From Ornithodoros turicata (lineage: Eukaryota > Arthropoda > Arachnida > Ixodida > Argasidae), in the NCBI RefSeq assembly GCF_037126465.1, contig NC_088209.1, positions 7,643,947 to 7,707,946 of the forward strand: 64,000 bases of DNA, written 5' to 3'. The position numbers and the translations under genes were made by a program. Of this stretch, positions 53,651-64,000 are shown one piece after another. How positions within the stretch are numbered: position 1 is the first letter of the stretch; every line of letters begins with the position of its first letter. Under the pieces are notes generated by a model. It was not told where the DNA came from. It did no database searches and worked only from the letters and a program-made list of their open reading frames with translations.

Positions 53651-54684
53651 ACATATTTTGGTGAAGTTTTCGACTTCAGTAAAAGCACAGGTTAATATAA
53701 GTTATAAAAATGATCAGAAGGTAACTTTTTGTAGAAAAAAATCATATTTCAATTTTCAATGTTCTTAGCGTGACGTGTATTAGCGTTATGGCGTTGTGTT
53801 CTTAACGTGGTAGGCGTAAGTTAAGACAGTGGGATAGTACAATGAGCGGCAGCAGCCGGTCAGGCGGGTGTCATAGGATTACAGCTCGACTACAACTGTG
53901 AAGACCGCTTTATCCTGATGTGCTTTTTTCTTGCGCGGCATTTGGAAATATTGCTTCCACTACAACCTCTTCTCTTTGTACCGCGTCACATTTATGGCAC
54001 CTGCAAGTGCATGCCGTTTTACGAGTAACATCCGGTTTATTTTTTAACGTTACCAGCAACGTTTTTCATCCTCGTGTTTCTTTTCTTTGTTTTTTTTTTT
54101 TCGTTCATGCTCGTGTTTTAGATCCTTCACACCACAGATGTTCTCGAACTAGCGTAGCGCGCCAGAGTAGTACTCATTGCTCCCGAAAGCCCGCGAATCT
54201 CTTAATTGAAATGCCCAGGTACTGCACAACGGAAATGCTGAGAGATTCCCGTGCTTTCCGGGGCCACAATTGCTCAAATTGAGTCACTGTCCAGGCGCAC
54301 AATAAAATTACATGTTGCAATTGAATGCATATTTACATGTGCCTTTTCCATATTCTAGAAACCTTAAGCTGCTGGGGCTCAAAAGGAAATATCGATCCAT
54401 TATGTTATTAAGAACATCTCAAATGCTTTGTTGAACGATTCAAGATGTCCTCAAGGCAGTCAAGCAAATGACCAATCAACCATGAAATGTTATCTGTTAC
54501 ATGTAACTCTGCAGTTCCTCAAGTGCTATAATTTAATTACGTTATAATTACTCTACATGTACATTAGAGTATGTGTAATGTTTGACTACAAATAAAACGC
54601 AATTTTGCATTGCAGTTCCATTGATCTGCCATTGCTGCCAACAGCGATCCTGCAAAGAGGCGCCGGTTACATGCCACTTGGACT
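53651..54684. other. No gene; stretch between the two palindromic clusters
   Basis: A 120-codon ORF (53920-54282) begins with a hydrophobic N-terminus but then runs through low-complexity T-rich sequence. I do not support it as a gene. If the flanking clusters are ends of one element, this is its interior. Confidence 0.45.
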
Positions 54685-55103
54685 GGTACAAGCTAAACTA
54701 TGTCCGAACAGAAACCACTCCAAGTGAAGACACTTCAACTGGTCGCAGCTCTACAGTGAAGTTTGCAATCAGTTCCTGTCGAGTCTGGGACCGGTTAGAA
54801 ACGAGTTGGGCCAACTGGTATCAGTTGAAACTGGGACCGAGCGGAAACCAGTTGAGCCACTGGTACCAGTTCATCAAACTGGTCCCGGTTCGATCAACTG
54901 GTACCAGTTGGCACACTGGTTTCTGCCTGGTCCCAGTCTCAATTGGTACCAGTTGGCCCATCGAGTTGCTAACCGGTCCCATTCTCAACTGCGACAGGGT
55001 GAACTGTGTTATCGAACAGGGAGCAGTTGTCCCAACTGGTACCAGTTGAGCTAGGACCGGTTGAGCTGGTCCCTGTTCGATAACACAGTTTAACTGGTAC
55101 CCG
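54685..55103. repeat. Palindromic-motif cluster 2 (AACTGGTACCAGTT)
   Basis: About six degenerate copies of AACTGGTACCAGTTG, interleaved with GGTCCCAGTT and CGGTTAGAAAC-like variants. Within it GAACTGTGTTATCGAACAGG and its inverse near 55060-55090 form a longer hairpin. The 155-codon ORF across it comes from the repeat. Confidence 0.75.
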
Positions 55104-55109
55104 TTCAAA

Positions 55110-57134
55110 AAAAATTTGCTTGGGGTTCATTTTAGTGGCTAGAGTAGCTGTTACACAGTGAGAATATGCCGTCTGTGTGTGCCTTTTTCAATGATGCCTC
55201 TTATTGTTCCTCTTGAACCCGCAATTCCAACCAAGTGTGAATTGGTTTACAGGAGGGTTATGATGCTGACAGTTGAAACACGTGGCTACAATATCGTCTT
55301 TGGGAACTTTGGTTGTCCAGACTCCTATGGAACTTACAGTGATTCCACCCTCGACATATTTGAATACGCTTGATTCTGTTCAGTTTCGTAATTTTGAAGT
55401 TGTACTTTGCCTTGAGGTGCAAGAACACAATAGTCAGCTCTATTAAGAAGTAAAGTTAGTAAATTACCTCAATTACTTTTAGACTTAATGAGATGGGCCC
55501 TGAGTTGAAATAGCACTCTACATCAGGTTATAATCATGGTCATCACTTGGTCTAACTTTACTCTCATGACGTAGGAATTGTTTCCCGCCGGCGTCTCTCT
55601 CACAAGCTCTACTATGGTTCTTCCATTCATCCTCATTTCATACATCCTGTCAACTACACCTCATCTAGGCCAGCTCATTCCTGTAAAGTACAGCCCAATC
55701 AGTTGTCACGTTTTTTTTTCCTAAGACGATATCCAACTGGAGGGACCTGCCGCAGCACTCACATCCATAATTAACTTTGCCTCATTTCGTTGCAGTATTA
55801 TTGCACATCTTGAATGGTAGCGTAAGCCAGCATATATCTTGTCTGCATATTTATGGATTCCCCACATCTTGTATCGCCCCAGGAGGGCACCTGATGTTAC
55901 TGTCATCAATGAATAAATAAGGAATTGATGCGCGACGTTATACTTTTGTTTTTGTTTTTTCTCCATCAGGCATAAAGAGTGCACGCGATGATTTTTGATT
56001 TCGAGGACCCCTATTATACCATCAATCTTGAGATCCCCAGAGACAACATTTGTGGCAATCTGTGCCCCAGTATTTCCTTTGTGTCTGCTGCCCGCACGTG
56101 ACTTTCGAAACTTTCGCGCGCATATGTTGTTTGGCTACGATGTTCATTAAGAAGCAAATGAACACGTTAGACATGGGTGAAGCACCCATGTAGGCAAAGG
56201 TGGGATTGTAAATGTCTATTGAACGTATAAATTTAGATATATCACATCCGTTTTCGCCAACCTTGTGAACCTTGATACGTTCAATAAGCCTCGCAGGATG
56301 TCCGGTTCTGCACGCATTCAGCAAACCACGACCACCCACATGCAAATGTACGTTCCACAACAAACTTCCTTAAGCTGGGACCCCATAACTAGAACCCAGA
56401 TTTTTAGGCACGAAAAAACCTTGTCAGAACGCCCATAAAAGGCCCTAAAACTCCTGATTTAGGCACCAACAAGGGCATTATAAGCACTACAATTGATTTT
56501 TTTTCAGATGCAGTACTGAAAGTGCAACAGCAGTGATGAATCAGTTCCATCCTCGAGAACAATACCTTAAATGGGAGCTGTGGCTCTTTCGCTATTCTTT
56601 TTGCTGCACGAGACGCAAAACGTATGCATTCTATTGTACGGCCACAAGGCTTCTAGTCATTGCCACCGATCCACGGCACTTCAGAAGGACTTGTAGCCGC
56701 CAGCATACTGTTGATATACGAGATGGACTTCGAGCATAGAAAGCCTTAGTCATTTTTTTCATTTGCATTTCTTAAGCAATGGCTTCAAGATTTCGTTTTC
56801 GGCACTACCACAAGGCTCGCAACAGCTAGCAAATATGGGAGATCAAGTCAACACACAGGACGGGACATCATTTTTGCTGGCGTGCCTCGCCAGCACTGAC
56901 TGCAAGAAAGGGAAGCAGCATTTCTAAAGGTTGCCAAAATGCAGAGGTTGTGCCTTCCTTCACATGTTACATCCCCTCCCCAGAATTTTACGGTGTGTCA
57001 GATTTGTTGTAAAAAAGGAAACATGGAAGCTAAAAGCTCTTTTAGATGCAAGCACGCAATTTCTGAGAGATCTAGATTGCAACTCCGTCTTTTACTGCGT
57101 TAATACTCAACGAGCCGACGCGATGAACATAAAC
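55110..57134. other. 2 kb with no gene recognised
   Basis: Minus ORFs at 55721-55984 and 56022-56363 (113 codons) and a plus ORF at 56533-56739 have no family motif I know. CCATAACTAGAACCCAG and TTTAGGCAC repeats near 56385-56470 resemble sequence near 59520-59600, suggesting a shared repeat. Confidence 0.45.
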
Positions 57135-57345
57135 TAAGGAGAAATGGGCTACCATGTTGCGGAAGACGCACCGCATAGTTTACGCTGGCAAAATAGGTTC
57201 ACCTCTTGGAGTTTGGACGACGGAAAACGTCGGTAAGCGGCAGGTAAGTCACATGACCTCAAAATGACCGTTTTCAATGACGTGCGGCCAGGACAAGATG
57301 GCAGATTTGCCAAAAGCACCCGCTTGAGGGCGGCTTGTACTCTCT
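57135..57345 (-). mobile_element. hAT MITE (CACAGGGGTG family), partial copy C
   Basis: Inverse of part of copies A and B: GGAGAAATGGGCTACCATGT, AAGTCACATGACCTCAAAAT and CCAGGACAAGATGGCAGATT correspond to their left halves. The terminal CACAGGGG is missing. Confidence 0.65.
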
Positions 57346-57390
57346 ACTTGTAAACACTTTCTTGCCACAGGTCTTTACCAAACGTGCCTA

Positions 57391-59290
57391 CACTCTTAGA
57401 AATAGGTCTTCTATCGTGCCGTCAAGAGCTGCCGTCTCTTCTAGATTCACGTGACCCGGAAGAAAAAAAAATACTATAAAAATTGTCTTGCTTTTTTTTA
57501 TGCGTACGCCGTATAGAAGACACTTTTATCACGTGACCAGGGATCGGACGTCGTGACATCTATTTCGTGTTTTCTAAATTTTTGTTGTATCGCGGCCGTG
57601 GTCTCTATGCACTCGGAGTGATCACCTGACCGGCGTCGAGGAGTCATGTGATCTATGCGACGGGGCCAGACATGCTGTTGATGCGGCACTGCTCGCACCT
57701 AGTCTTCGATACCTTGTGCCTTGTCGCCAGCGCTTCCTCGCTTTGCTATGCGTTTCTGCGATTCTTTGCCAGGTAAGCCACCTCCGTTTAATAGATTTTA
57801 TTTCGATAACTATGCTAGCAGCAGTACTTTTGTAGTGACTACCTGTTACTTCCCCACGCCTCTAACGAGCATTTAGAAGGTGCAAGTGCGAATGGAAGTA
57901 TAATGGCGGTCGTGACAGAACGTCAGCGAAAGTTATGTGGTGATGCTTGAGGAGAGAAGTTATTCTAGAAACGCTAATGTGTTATAAGCTGTATCCGGTA
58001 CGTAACTCTGTTAGAATTGCCTCTAAAAGTGGACCTCACGAGCGCTAACGCTTGTGTATGGCGCAGGATGCTTTTGTCTTTCGGGGGCTTGTTTCGACCG
58101 TTGTTTGAGTAATCATTCTCTGTCTCAGCTGGTTGCAGTGGGTATGGACGTCACCAACGAAGACTTCACTGGTGTTCAACGTGCCGCCTGCAGGAAATGT
58201 GCGTGCGATTCATACCGAAGACTGACAGACATTAGCCGGTACACGGCATAAGTGTTACCCGGAACATGCGTCCAGTGCTGGCACTCACCTGTCGACCATG
58301 TGAAAGGTAATACAAGTGGCCGCGTAGTTCGCATTGCATGCGAGATGAGTTGATTGTAGTTATTCGTTTGTCATATGATAGCTTGGCCTGACTGGCTTGT
58401 TGATCTCCGCAGCATTCAGTATAACATACCTCTCTGATCTCTCCTCCTACATACTTGGCACCGCTGTGGTACCAATGTACCATTTTTCTCTCCTCGCCGC
58501 CTCACCTATCACCGTTTAAGTCTAAGCTATAGTTTGTACCCTTTCACTGTTGTCGATAGTGACCTGTATTACACTTAATGCTGTTCCTATTCACTTTGTA
58601 ATGCTTCTTTGTCGTCGTTTGCTTTGTCGCAGTTATGCCTTGAAGCAGAATTCTGATTCGGGGCCAGTATGGGAAGCATGGAAGAAAGCTACACAGCGGG
58701 TGACAACTGCCATATCAACAGCCCACACAAAGCGATGGAGAGCCGCTGTAATGTGGTGATCATATGCCCTGAGCAACAAACGGGTCTGCATCCCAGCGGA
58801 ACTCGTTTCGTAGCGAGTTTTAAGCTTGCAAATCGTTTCGCAGCAGCGCCGTCGTGCCGCGCCATTTTGCGCAATCTGTGGTAGTAGTTCTTATTCATTT
58901 TTATTTTCTCTGAGTTTTCATTTCTCTGTGAACAGGGTATTTTGCAAAGTTTGCAAGTCTAGTCAATATTCACTGTATCACTACCACAATTTTAGAACTT
59001 TGCCGAAATAAAGTTTCAATCCCGTTTGAAACAAATTCTGTTGACTCCAAGCCTGACTTCGACTGCGCCGGGGGAGAGGGGAAGCAGGAGCACGCGGGAG
59101 GGGGAAACGACCGGGAAAGGAGGAAACTGTGAAGCATAAAACAGACGCCACTTTTGTGGCTGCTACGAAGGTAATCACGTGATGCGACGTCATTCCCCGC
59201 GCTTTCGCGTGGTCTCTACGTAGAAAGCCCAAAATTACCATATTTCGGCTGTCTGTAGGAGGCACGATAGAAGACCTACTTCTAAGAGTG
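57391..59290. mobile_element. 1.9-kb element with CACTCTTAGAA ends, TA TSD
   Basis: TA (57389-57390; 59291-59292) flanks termini CACTCTTAGAAATAGGTCTT and, inverted, CACTCTTAGAAGTAGGTCTT; the match continues past CTATCGTGCC. Subterminal CACGTGAC/TCACGTGA blocks also mirror each other. The ends group it with the small MITEs at 1093, 2251 and 17705. It may be a deleted relative of their autonomous parent. The only coding hint is a Cys-rich frame near 58130-58310; no DDE transposase is recognisable. Confidence 0.75.
58054..58251 (+). CDS. Cys-rich ORF inside the 1.9-kb element, unknown
   Basis: The frame contains MDVTNEDFTGVQRAACRKCA and CDSYRRLTDIS, and a neighbouring frame directly after the stop gives TCVQCWHSP followed by DHV. 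Together these make a C..C, C..C, H....H arrangement like a small zinc-binding domain, perhaps split by an intron or a frameshift. I cannot name the family. It could equally be chance. Confidence 0.25.
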   Translation: MYGAGCFCLSGACFDRCLSNHSLSQLVAVGMDVTNEDFTGVQRAACRKCACDSYRRLTDISRYTA

Positions 59291-59292
59291 TA

Positions 59293-59781
59293 TATTTTAT
59301 AATAGCGATCCAAGCGACAACAACACAGTTCTGGAAGGGAGAGAAAGAACGAGAAATCGAATGTACTGAGCAAGCGATTTTCAATTCCCAGCTGGCATTC
59401 CAGTACCTTTGAGATAATTGCTTATTCGAAGCGATATCGGTGGCTTTAAAATTTCGTGCGAGGTGACCGATGTCAATTTCGCCTGCAGAACGGAACGTGT
59501 CGCAACTTCTTAAGTGAACATTATAGGCGTTTTTCGACGTTTAATCGGAGTTTTAGGCCCCAACGCCGGAATTGGCATTTATAGGCACTATCAAAACGAT
59601 ACAGTAGGTTCCCCAGTGCCCAATTCGTGATCCTGTATTGAAAAGGCATGATTAGGATCACACGAAAAAAAAAAAAAATAGGTATTTGCCTAGAAATCCG
59701 GGCTCTACCCTTAACACCCGACAAGCGACACGCTGAACGTTATGTTGCTGTCGCTGGTGCAGCTGCCTTAAGCGCGGACCC
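59293..59781. other. No gene recognised
   Basis: Contains an A-rich run (AAAAAAAAAAAAAA, about 59665-59679) and TTTAGGC/TATAGGC blocks near 59520-59600 shared with about 56390-56470. Nothing coding. Confidence 0.45.
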
Positions 59782-60318
59782 CATAACAAGCGACACGCGA
59801 CGCGCTGCAGAATTTGTCGCTGTCGCGTCTGGTCATGGCGCGACTTCCTGGTCCATTTGAGCAGCGACATTTCGTCACCGAGAAATGATGTTTTTGGAGA
59901 AGCAATGCTTATTTTATTCGAGCTAAGTTGTAAATTGCCATAAATATACCAAAAATAGTATTTCATTCGTCAAAACGAGGAGAAATTGTAATGAAGTTGC
60001 TATGTAATATTCGCCGTAACGCAGTGGCGCTGCGGTTGAAGTACCCAACGCCCCGCCCACTTCTTCGTCTGCTAGTTTTGTTTGTTGCCCTCTCCACCCT
60101 CTCCCTTGCCCACGCGTTCAGTTCTTGTTTCACGCCGCCAAATCTAGCTGGTTTTGTCAAACAACAGGCAACGAACTCACCGACATGCTACAAATATCTA
60201 CTGGGAGTAGATCCAGAAATATTGAGCCGCGACAAAGCTTTTTTGACGCTCGTGTGGCGGCAGTGACGTCGATTTTGTCGCTTCTCGCGTGTATCTGCCG
60301 CGTGGCGCTTGTTATGGG
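59782..60318. mobile_element. Probable MITE with CCCATAACAAGCG ends
   Basis: CCCATAACAAGCGACACGCG at the left and its inverse (CGCGTGGCGCTTGTTATGGG) at the right, both followed inwards by GCGACAAA-type blocks. The 59720-59760 flank carries a related GACAAGCGACACGC sequence. No TSD resolved. Confidence 0.5.
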
Positions 60319-60560
60319 ATTCGGGCTTTATTCATTTGTGAGGCGGCAGCAGCTAGTGACAAAACTACATTTGCGATAGAAAAATTCGATAGATTATGCA
60401 GCACACCTATCTCAATTATCACGAAATACCACTTCAGCTGCCGTTGTAAAAGGAACACTGAGAAAAAAAGAAAAAAAAGGAACACAATCATACGCTTTTT
60501 ATGATACAGGCGTCTGTGGTGGCGATCCGAGGAGAATGGCGTCTGGGTGGCCTCCCCGAT

Positions 60561-61129
60561 CACAGGGGTGGTACAAAGCCACCATTGTTGTAACAACCCT
60601 CAAGCGGGTGCTTTTAGCAAAACTGCCATCTTGTCCTGGTCGCACGTCATTGAAAACGTCATTTTGAGGTCATGTGACTTCTTTTATATGTCGCCCTGCT
60701 GCTTACCGACACATTTCTGTCGTCCAAACGCCTAGAGATGAACGCATTTTGCCAGCTCAACCTATATGGTGCTCCCTCCGCAACATTGTAGCCCATTTCT
60801 CCTTAGTTTAAGTACATCGCGTCGGCTTCGGTGAGTCTTAACGCGGTCGCCATCACATCTTTCGAAGTCGTCAGCAGTACGACACCTTATGTGCAAAGCT
60901 GTGCGTTTTACTGCGAGATTATCGGGTAAAAATAATTACCGTGATCGAAAGGCATCCTAAACGTCGCGCACGATCAAACAACCGCATTCTTTACAAACGG
61001 TTTGGTCGCCGATCACAAGCGCCGCCATCTTTAGCGTCACGTGTGCCTTGACGTTTGCTGTCCAGGATGCATTGCGTTCGCCCAGCACGCGTTCGTCTAC
61101 GGAGCAATACACTGGATGCCACCCCTGTG
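60561..61129. mobile_element. hAT MITE (CACAGGGGTG family), copy B
   Basis: The ends CACAGGGGTGG and CCACCCCTGTG are perfect inverses and are flanked by TCCCCGAT (60553-60560; 61130-61137), a perfect 8-bp TSD. At 569 bp it is the best preserved of three copies in the window (also 44826-45402 and 57135-57345). Confidence 0.9.
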
Positions 61130-61137
61130 TCCCCGAT

Positions 61138-61594
61138 CTTCGCTTTGAAATGAACGATGGGATGGGATCGTGGACGGGATTGGATCGGATAAGAACGAGA
61201 AACCCAAATAAAAAGGTTTGCTGTGTCGTGTATATAAATACTGAATTTAATATAAAATATTTGTCTGACACATAGTTATTTCTGATCAGTAGTTTGATAT
61301 GGGTTGAGGTTGAAGCGTGCCGTAACTGAAATCGGCATCGCCATTACTGCATGACTCTCATGGTTCCGGAGTAGGAAACATTGGATTCGAAATTCTCTCT
61401 CTCTATGGCAGAATTATAATGGACTGGAGGAAACAGTTCTGATAGGCTTGTTGTTTTGCGAACACCTCAAATGTCCCATAGGCTGGAGAGCAAAGTCATG
61501 ACAGGTACAGACGAATCACGAAAGGCTGGTTAATCTGAGCCCTTATCGGGGCACTGTTCATGATTGATTGCATTCATATAATCATCGTTAAAAC
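61138..61594. other. No gene recognised
   Basis: Sequence upstream of the Gypsy 5' LTR; repeated GGGATGGGATCGTGGACGGG-like G-rich units near 61155-61190 and nothing else of note. Confidence 0.45.
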
Positions 61595-61755
61595 TGTCGT
61601 ATATGTACAATAGACGACGACAACGAGACTCGCTCGTTGTCGTGGACTAGCGCGAGCTGGTGAATGCTGGTAACGTCATTAAATGTTCTGCTGTTCTACC
61701 GGCTGGTCGTCTCCTTGGCTTCTGTCCTCAGATCTGCACACGCCGGACCACGACA
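61595..61755 (+). repeat. Putative 161-bp 5' LTR of Gypsy element
   Basis: Starts TGTCGTATATGTACAATA and ends ..GGACCACGACA, giving TG..CA ends. It contains ATTAAATGTTCTGC, a possible poly(A) signal region. A similar start (TGTTATATATGTCCAATA) follows a polypurine tract at 30250. The 3' LTR is outside the window, so the start is inferred. Confidence 0.55.
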
Positions 61756-61775
61756 TGGTGGCAGCGGTCAGTGGC
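61756..61775 (+). promoter_or_regulatory. Putative tRNA primer-binding site
   Basis: TGGTGGCAGCGGTCAGTGG directly follows the inferred LTR end. TGG at this point is complementary to the CCA end of a tRNA primer, and TGGTGGCAGCGG is common at this place in Gypsy elements. I did not assign the tRNA. Confidence 0.5.
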
Positions 61776-61840
61776 TACTGATCCCACGTCTCAGCCTACA
61801 ATACTGCCGCGAGTTGCTGGCGCAGCATTTCTGCATACCC

Positions 61841-64000
61841 ATGTCGAACGACGAGCCGACTCCGGGAACTTCTGCCACGTCGACGGTACCGCACACGTCC
61901 TCCTCCTTCAACCCCTTCGCGATCGAACTCCCCGAGCGGTTCGACTTCCGACACCCCGAGAGTTGGAAACGGTGGATTGTGAGGTGGGAGCGGTACCGCG
62001 TCCTATCGGGCCTCCAGAACCAGAATGCCGACACGCAGATTAATACGTTTCTGTACGCCATGGGAAGCGAAGCGGAGGACGTCCTGGTCTCTCTACGTCT
62101 CGGCGATGAGGAAGCAAAGGACTACAACAAGCTGAAGTCGCGTTTCGAGAAGCACTTCATTCCGAGGCGCAACGTCATTTTCGAACGCGCGCGCTTCAAC
62201 CAGCGCAGCCAGCTAGAACATGAGGCCGTCGAGGAATTCGTGACGGATTTACATCGTCTGGCAGAGAGCTGCGACTTCGGATCCCTGAAGGACGAACTTA
62301 TCCGAGACCGGTTAGTAGTCGGACTCCGGGACAAGAATTTGAGCGAGAAGCTTCAGTTGGACGCTAATCTGACTTTGGAGAAAGCAGTCAACACGGCTCG
62401 CCAGTCGGAAACGGTGAAGGGCCAACAGCCTGTTGTTCGGGGAAATGGTCTGTCTTCCTCGACAACCACGCCTGCGCTGGACGCGGTAACTCAACATCCC
62501 TGCCAGGGAACCAACAACTCTCGACGGACTCGCCGACCCACCCCTCGTCACTCAGCTGGGCAAAGCGTTCAGCAACGGAGCGCCTGCCGATGGTGTGGGT
62601 CAGCGCAGCCACACGAAAGAGCACAGTGTCCGGCACAAGGGAAGCAGTGCATCATTTGCCAGAAGCTTGGACATTTCGCAACGGTCTGCCAGTCGCGAAA
62701 GGCCAACGAGCCAGGGAAACAGTCCCGCGCAAAGCGTCCTGGCCCCTCTCGGGGACCAACTCCCAAGACCGTCTTGGAGGAAGTCTTCTTAGGCACGATC
62801 AGCAACAAGTCACCCACCACTGATCCCTGGTTCATCACAGCGCGGGTCCAGGAAACCGACATCCGGTGTAAAGTGGATACAGGAGCGGATGTGACAGCTA
62901 TACCGACATCAGCTCTGCCGCCCAAGGATCTGTCGTGCGTGACACGGCCTACTAAGGTGCTATACGGGCCGGGAAGGTCGAAGATCGACACAGTGGGACA
63001 GCTCAAAGTCGACATAACATGGAATGGACGGACAACCCGTCAGGACGTTTTTGTCGTCCGACACCTACAGCATGCGCTTCTCGGGCGTCCGGCCATCCAG
63101 TCACTCAACGTGCTCCCGCAAATACTGGCAGTGGAAGAAAGCTCTACAAGCGACCCCATTGCATCCAAGTACAAGAAGTTGTTCGGACCGTTAGGCCATA
63201 TGAATACGGCATACGACATCAAGCTAGTCGCAGGTGCAAAGCCACACGCAGTGAATTATCCCAGGCGGGTGCCCATCCCCCTGTTGCCCAGCGTGCAGGC
63301 AGAATTAAAGCGGATGGAGGGTCTCGGAGTTATCCACCAAGTCGACCGCCCTACAGCTTGGTGTGCGCCGATGGTCGTAGCAAAGAAGAAGGATGGGAAA
63401 CTGCGCATCTGCGTAGACTACGCAGAACTGAACAAACAAGTCATGCGCGAGAGGCTTATCATGCCAACGGTGGAGGAGAATTTATGCCATATCAGCGGTG
63501 CCAAGCTCTTCAGCAAGCTTGACGCAAACGCAGGGTATTGGCAGGTGCCACTTTCCCCACCAAGCTCCGAGTTGACCACGTTCATCACGCCGTTCGGGCG
63601 ATACAGGTTTCTGCGACTGCCGTTCGGAATCTCCACAGCGCCCGAATTTTTTCAGAGGGAGATGCTACGCATCTTGGAGGGCTTGGAAGGCACGTCCTGT
63701 CATATGGACGACATTCTGATCTACGGCAAAGACCAAGCCGAACACGACCAGCGCCTGGAAGCCGTGCTCAAGACGCTAGCCAAAGCGGGTGTGACACTCA
63801 ACCCACAAAAGTGTCAGTTTCGAAAAACCAGGATAGAGTTCCTCGGCCACATCCTGGATGCAGAGGGTATATCCGCGGACCCTGCGAAAACTGAGGCAGT
63901 TCGTCGTCTGCCACCGCCGAGAAATGTAGCGGAGCTACGATCATTTTTCGGCATGGTGAACCACCTCATGAAGTTCCTACCTGGGCTAGCGGAGAAGACC
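61841..64000 (+). CDS. Gypsy Gag-Pol polyprotein, 5' 720 codons, open to edge
   Basis: From ATG at 61841 the frame stays open for 2160 bases to the window end. Gag occupies about residues 1-240. Two zinc-binding motifs follow: CRWCGSAQPHERAQC from residue 249 and the CX2CX4HX4C knuckle CIICQKLGHFATVC from residue 270. The aspartic protease has DTGAD (Asp 346). The reverse transcriptase has VVAKKKDGKLRICVDY, FSKLDANAGYW (Asp 561), FRLPFGI-like RLPFGISTAPEFF and the catalytic HMDDIL (Asp 623, 624). Gag and Pol share one frame with no stop or shift. The intact state suggests a recent insertion; RNase H, integrase and 3' LTR would lie beyond the window. Confidence 0.9.
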   Translation, partial: MSNDEPTPGTSATSTVPHTSSSFNPFAIELPERFDFRHPESWKRWIVRWERYRVLSGLQNQNADTQINTFLYAMGSEAEDVLVSLRLGDEEAKDYNKLKSRFEKHFIPRRNVIFERARFNQRSQLEHEAVEEFVTDLHRLAESCDFGSLKDELIRDRLVVGLRDKNLSEKLQLDANLTLEKAVNTARQSETVKGQQPVVRGNGLSSSTTTPALDAVTQHPCQGTNNSRRTRRPTPRHSAGQSVQQRSACRWCGSAQPHERAQCPAQGKQCIICQKLGHFATVCQSRKANEPGKQSRAKRPGPSRGPTPKTVLEEVFLGTISNKSPTTDPWFITARVQETDIRCKVDTGADVTAIPTSALPPKDLSCVTRPTKVLYGPGRSKIDTVGQLKVDITWNGRTTRQDVFVVRHLQHALLGRPAIQSLNVLPQILAVEESSTSDPIASKYKKLFGPLGHMNTAYDIKLVAGAKPHAVNYPRRVPIPLLPSVQAELKRMEGLGVIHQVDRPTAWCAPMVVAKKKDGKLRICVDYAELNKQVMRERLIMPTVEENLCHISGAKLFSKLDANAGYWQVPLSPPSSELTTFITPFGRYRFLRLPFGISTAPEFFQREMLRILEGLEGTSCHMDDILIYGKDQAEHDQRLEAVLKTLAKAGVTLNPQKCQFRKTRIEFLGHILDAEGISADPAKTEAVRRLPPPRNVAELRSFFGMVNHLMKFLPGLAEKT

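Noticed and set aside
54582..55049. 155-codon ORF with LVPVxxTGTSW-like repeats
   Set aside because: It is a translation of the AACTGGTACCAGTT array, which is open in several frames on both strands.
63019..63522. 167-codon ORF overlapping the Gypsy Gag-Pol
   Set aside because: It is an out-of-frame shadow of the intact Gypsy frame at 61841-64000.

Overview
The window looks like non-coding, transposon-packed DNA of an animal, most likely a hard tick. The pointers are tRNA-headed SINEs of the tick Ruka type, palindromic MITEs, hAT, P/THAP, mariner, Kolobok-like and Gypsy elements, a CR1/L2-like LINE tail and a Polinton/Maverick. I see no host protein-coding gene, rRNA or intact tRNA. The tick assignment is inference; the element classes rest on protein motifs, terminal inverted repeats (TIRs) and target-site duplications (TSDs) visible in the sequence.

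Layout. 1-8.4 kb: the end of a hAT-like element, a SINE, several MITEs (TA, CTG or unclear TSDs) and a deleted mariner. 8.4-11 kb: nothing recognised. 11-17.7 kb: a 6.7-kb unit with 1.5-kb inverted arms; the left arm carries a hAT MITE and four copies of a 153-bp palindromic element, while the right arm keeps the empty sites. 17.7-20.5 kb: MITE debris and a 0.9-kb inverted repeat. 20.5-26.2 kb: a decayed P-superfamily element with a split THAP domain. 26.3-30.8 kb: Gypsy relics, one cut at TTAA inside its integrase by a Kolobok-like THAP element that itself holds an 877-bp MITE. 32.1-33.1 kb: a palindromic repeat with a fifth 153-bp element. 33.2-44.1 kb: a short Polinton with TIRs of about 1.04 kb, bearing ATPase, integrase, a protease stub, PolB and several unknown ORFs, but no recognisable capsid genes. 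Its PolB is split by a SINE and several frameshifts. 44.8-48.6 kb: hAT MITEs, a hAT relic, and a palindromic repeat hosting an inverted tRNA-repeat dimer. 49.8-52.8 kb: more Gypsy relics, a tRNA-derived repeat and a hAT MITE. 53-61.1 kb: palindromic repeat clusters and MITEs. 61.6-64 kb: the 5' part of an apparently intact Gypsy element whose 720-codon Gag-Pol frame runs off the right edge.

The genes form no host pathway. Each coding set belongs to a mobile element, and most are broken. The two most informative systems are the reduced Polinton, whose TIRs each contain an inward-facing TATA-like box, and the 153-bp palindromic family, whose five equal-length copies carry 2-bp TSDs of varied sequence. 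The nesting gives a clear relative chronology of insertions.
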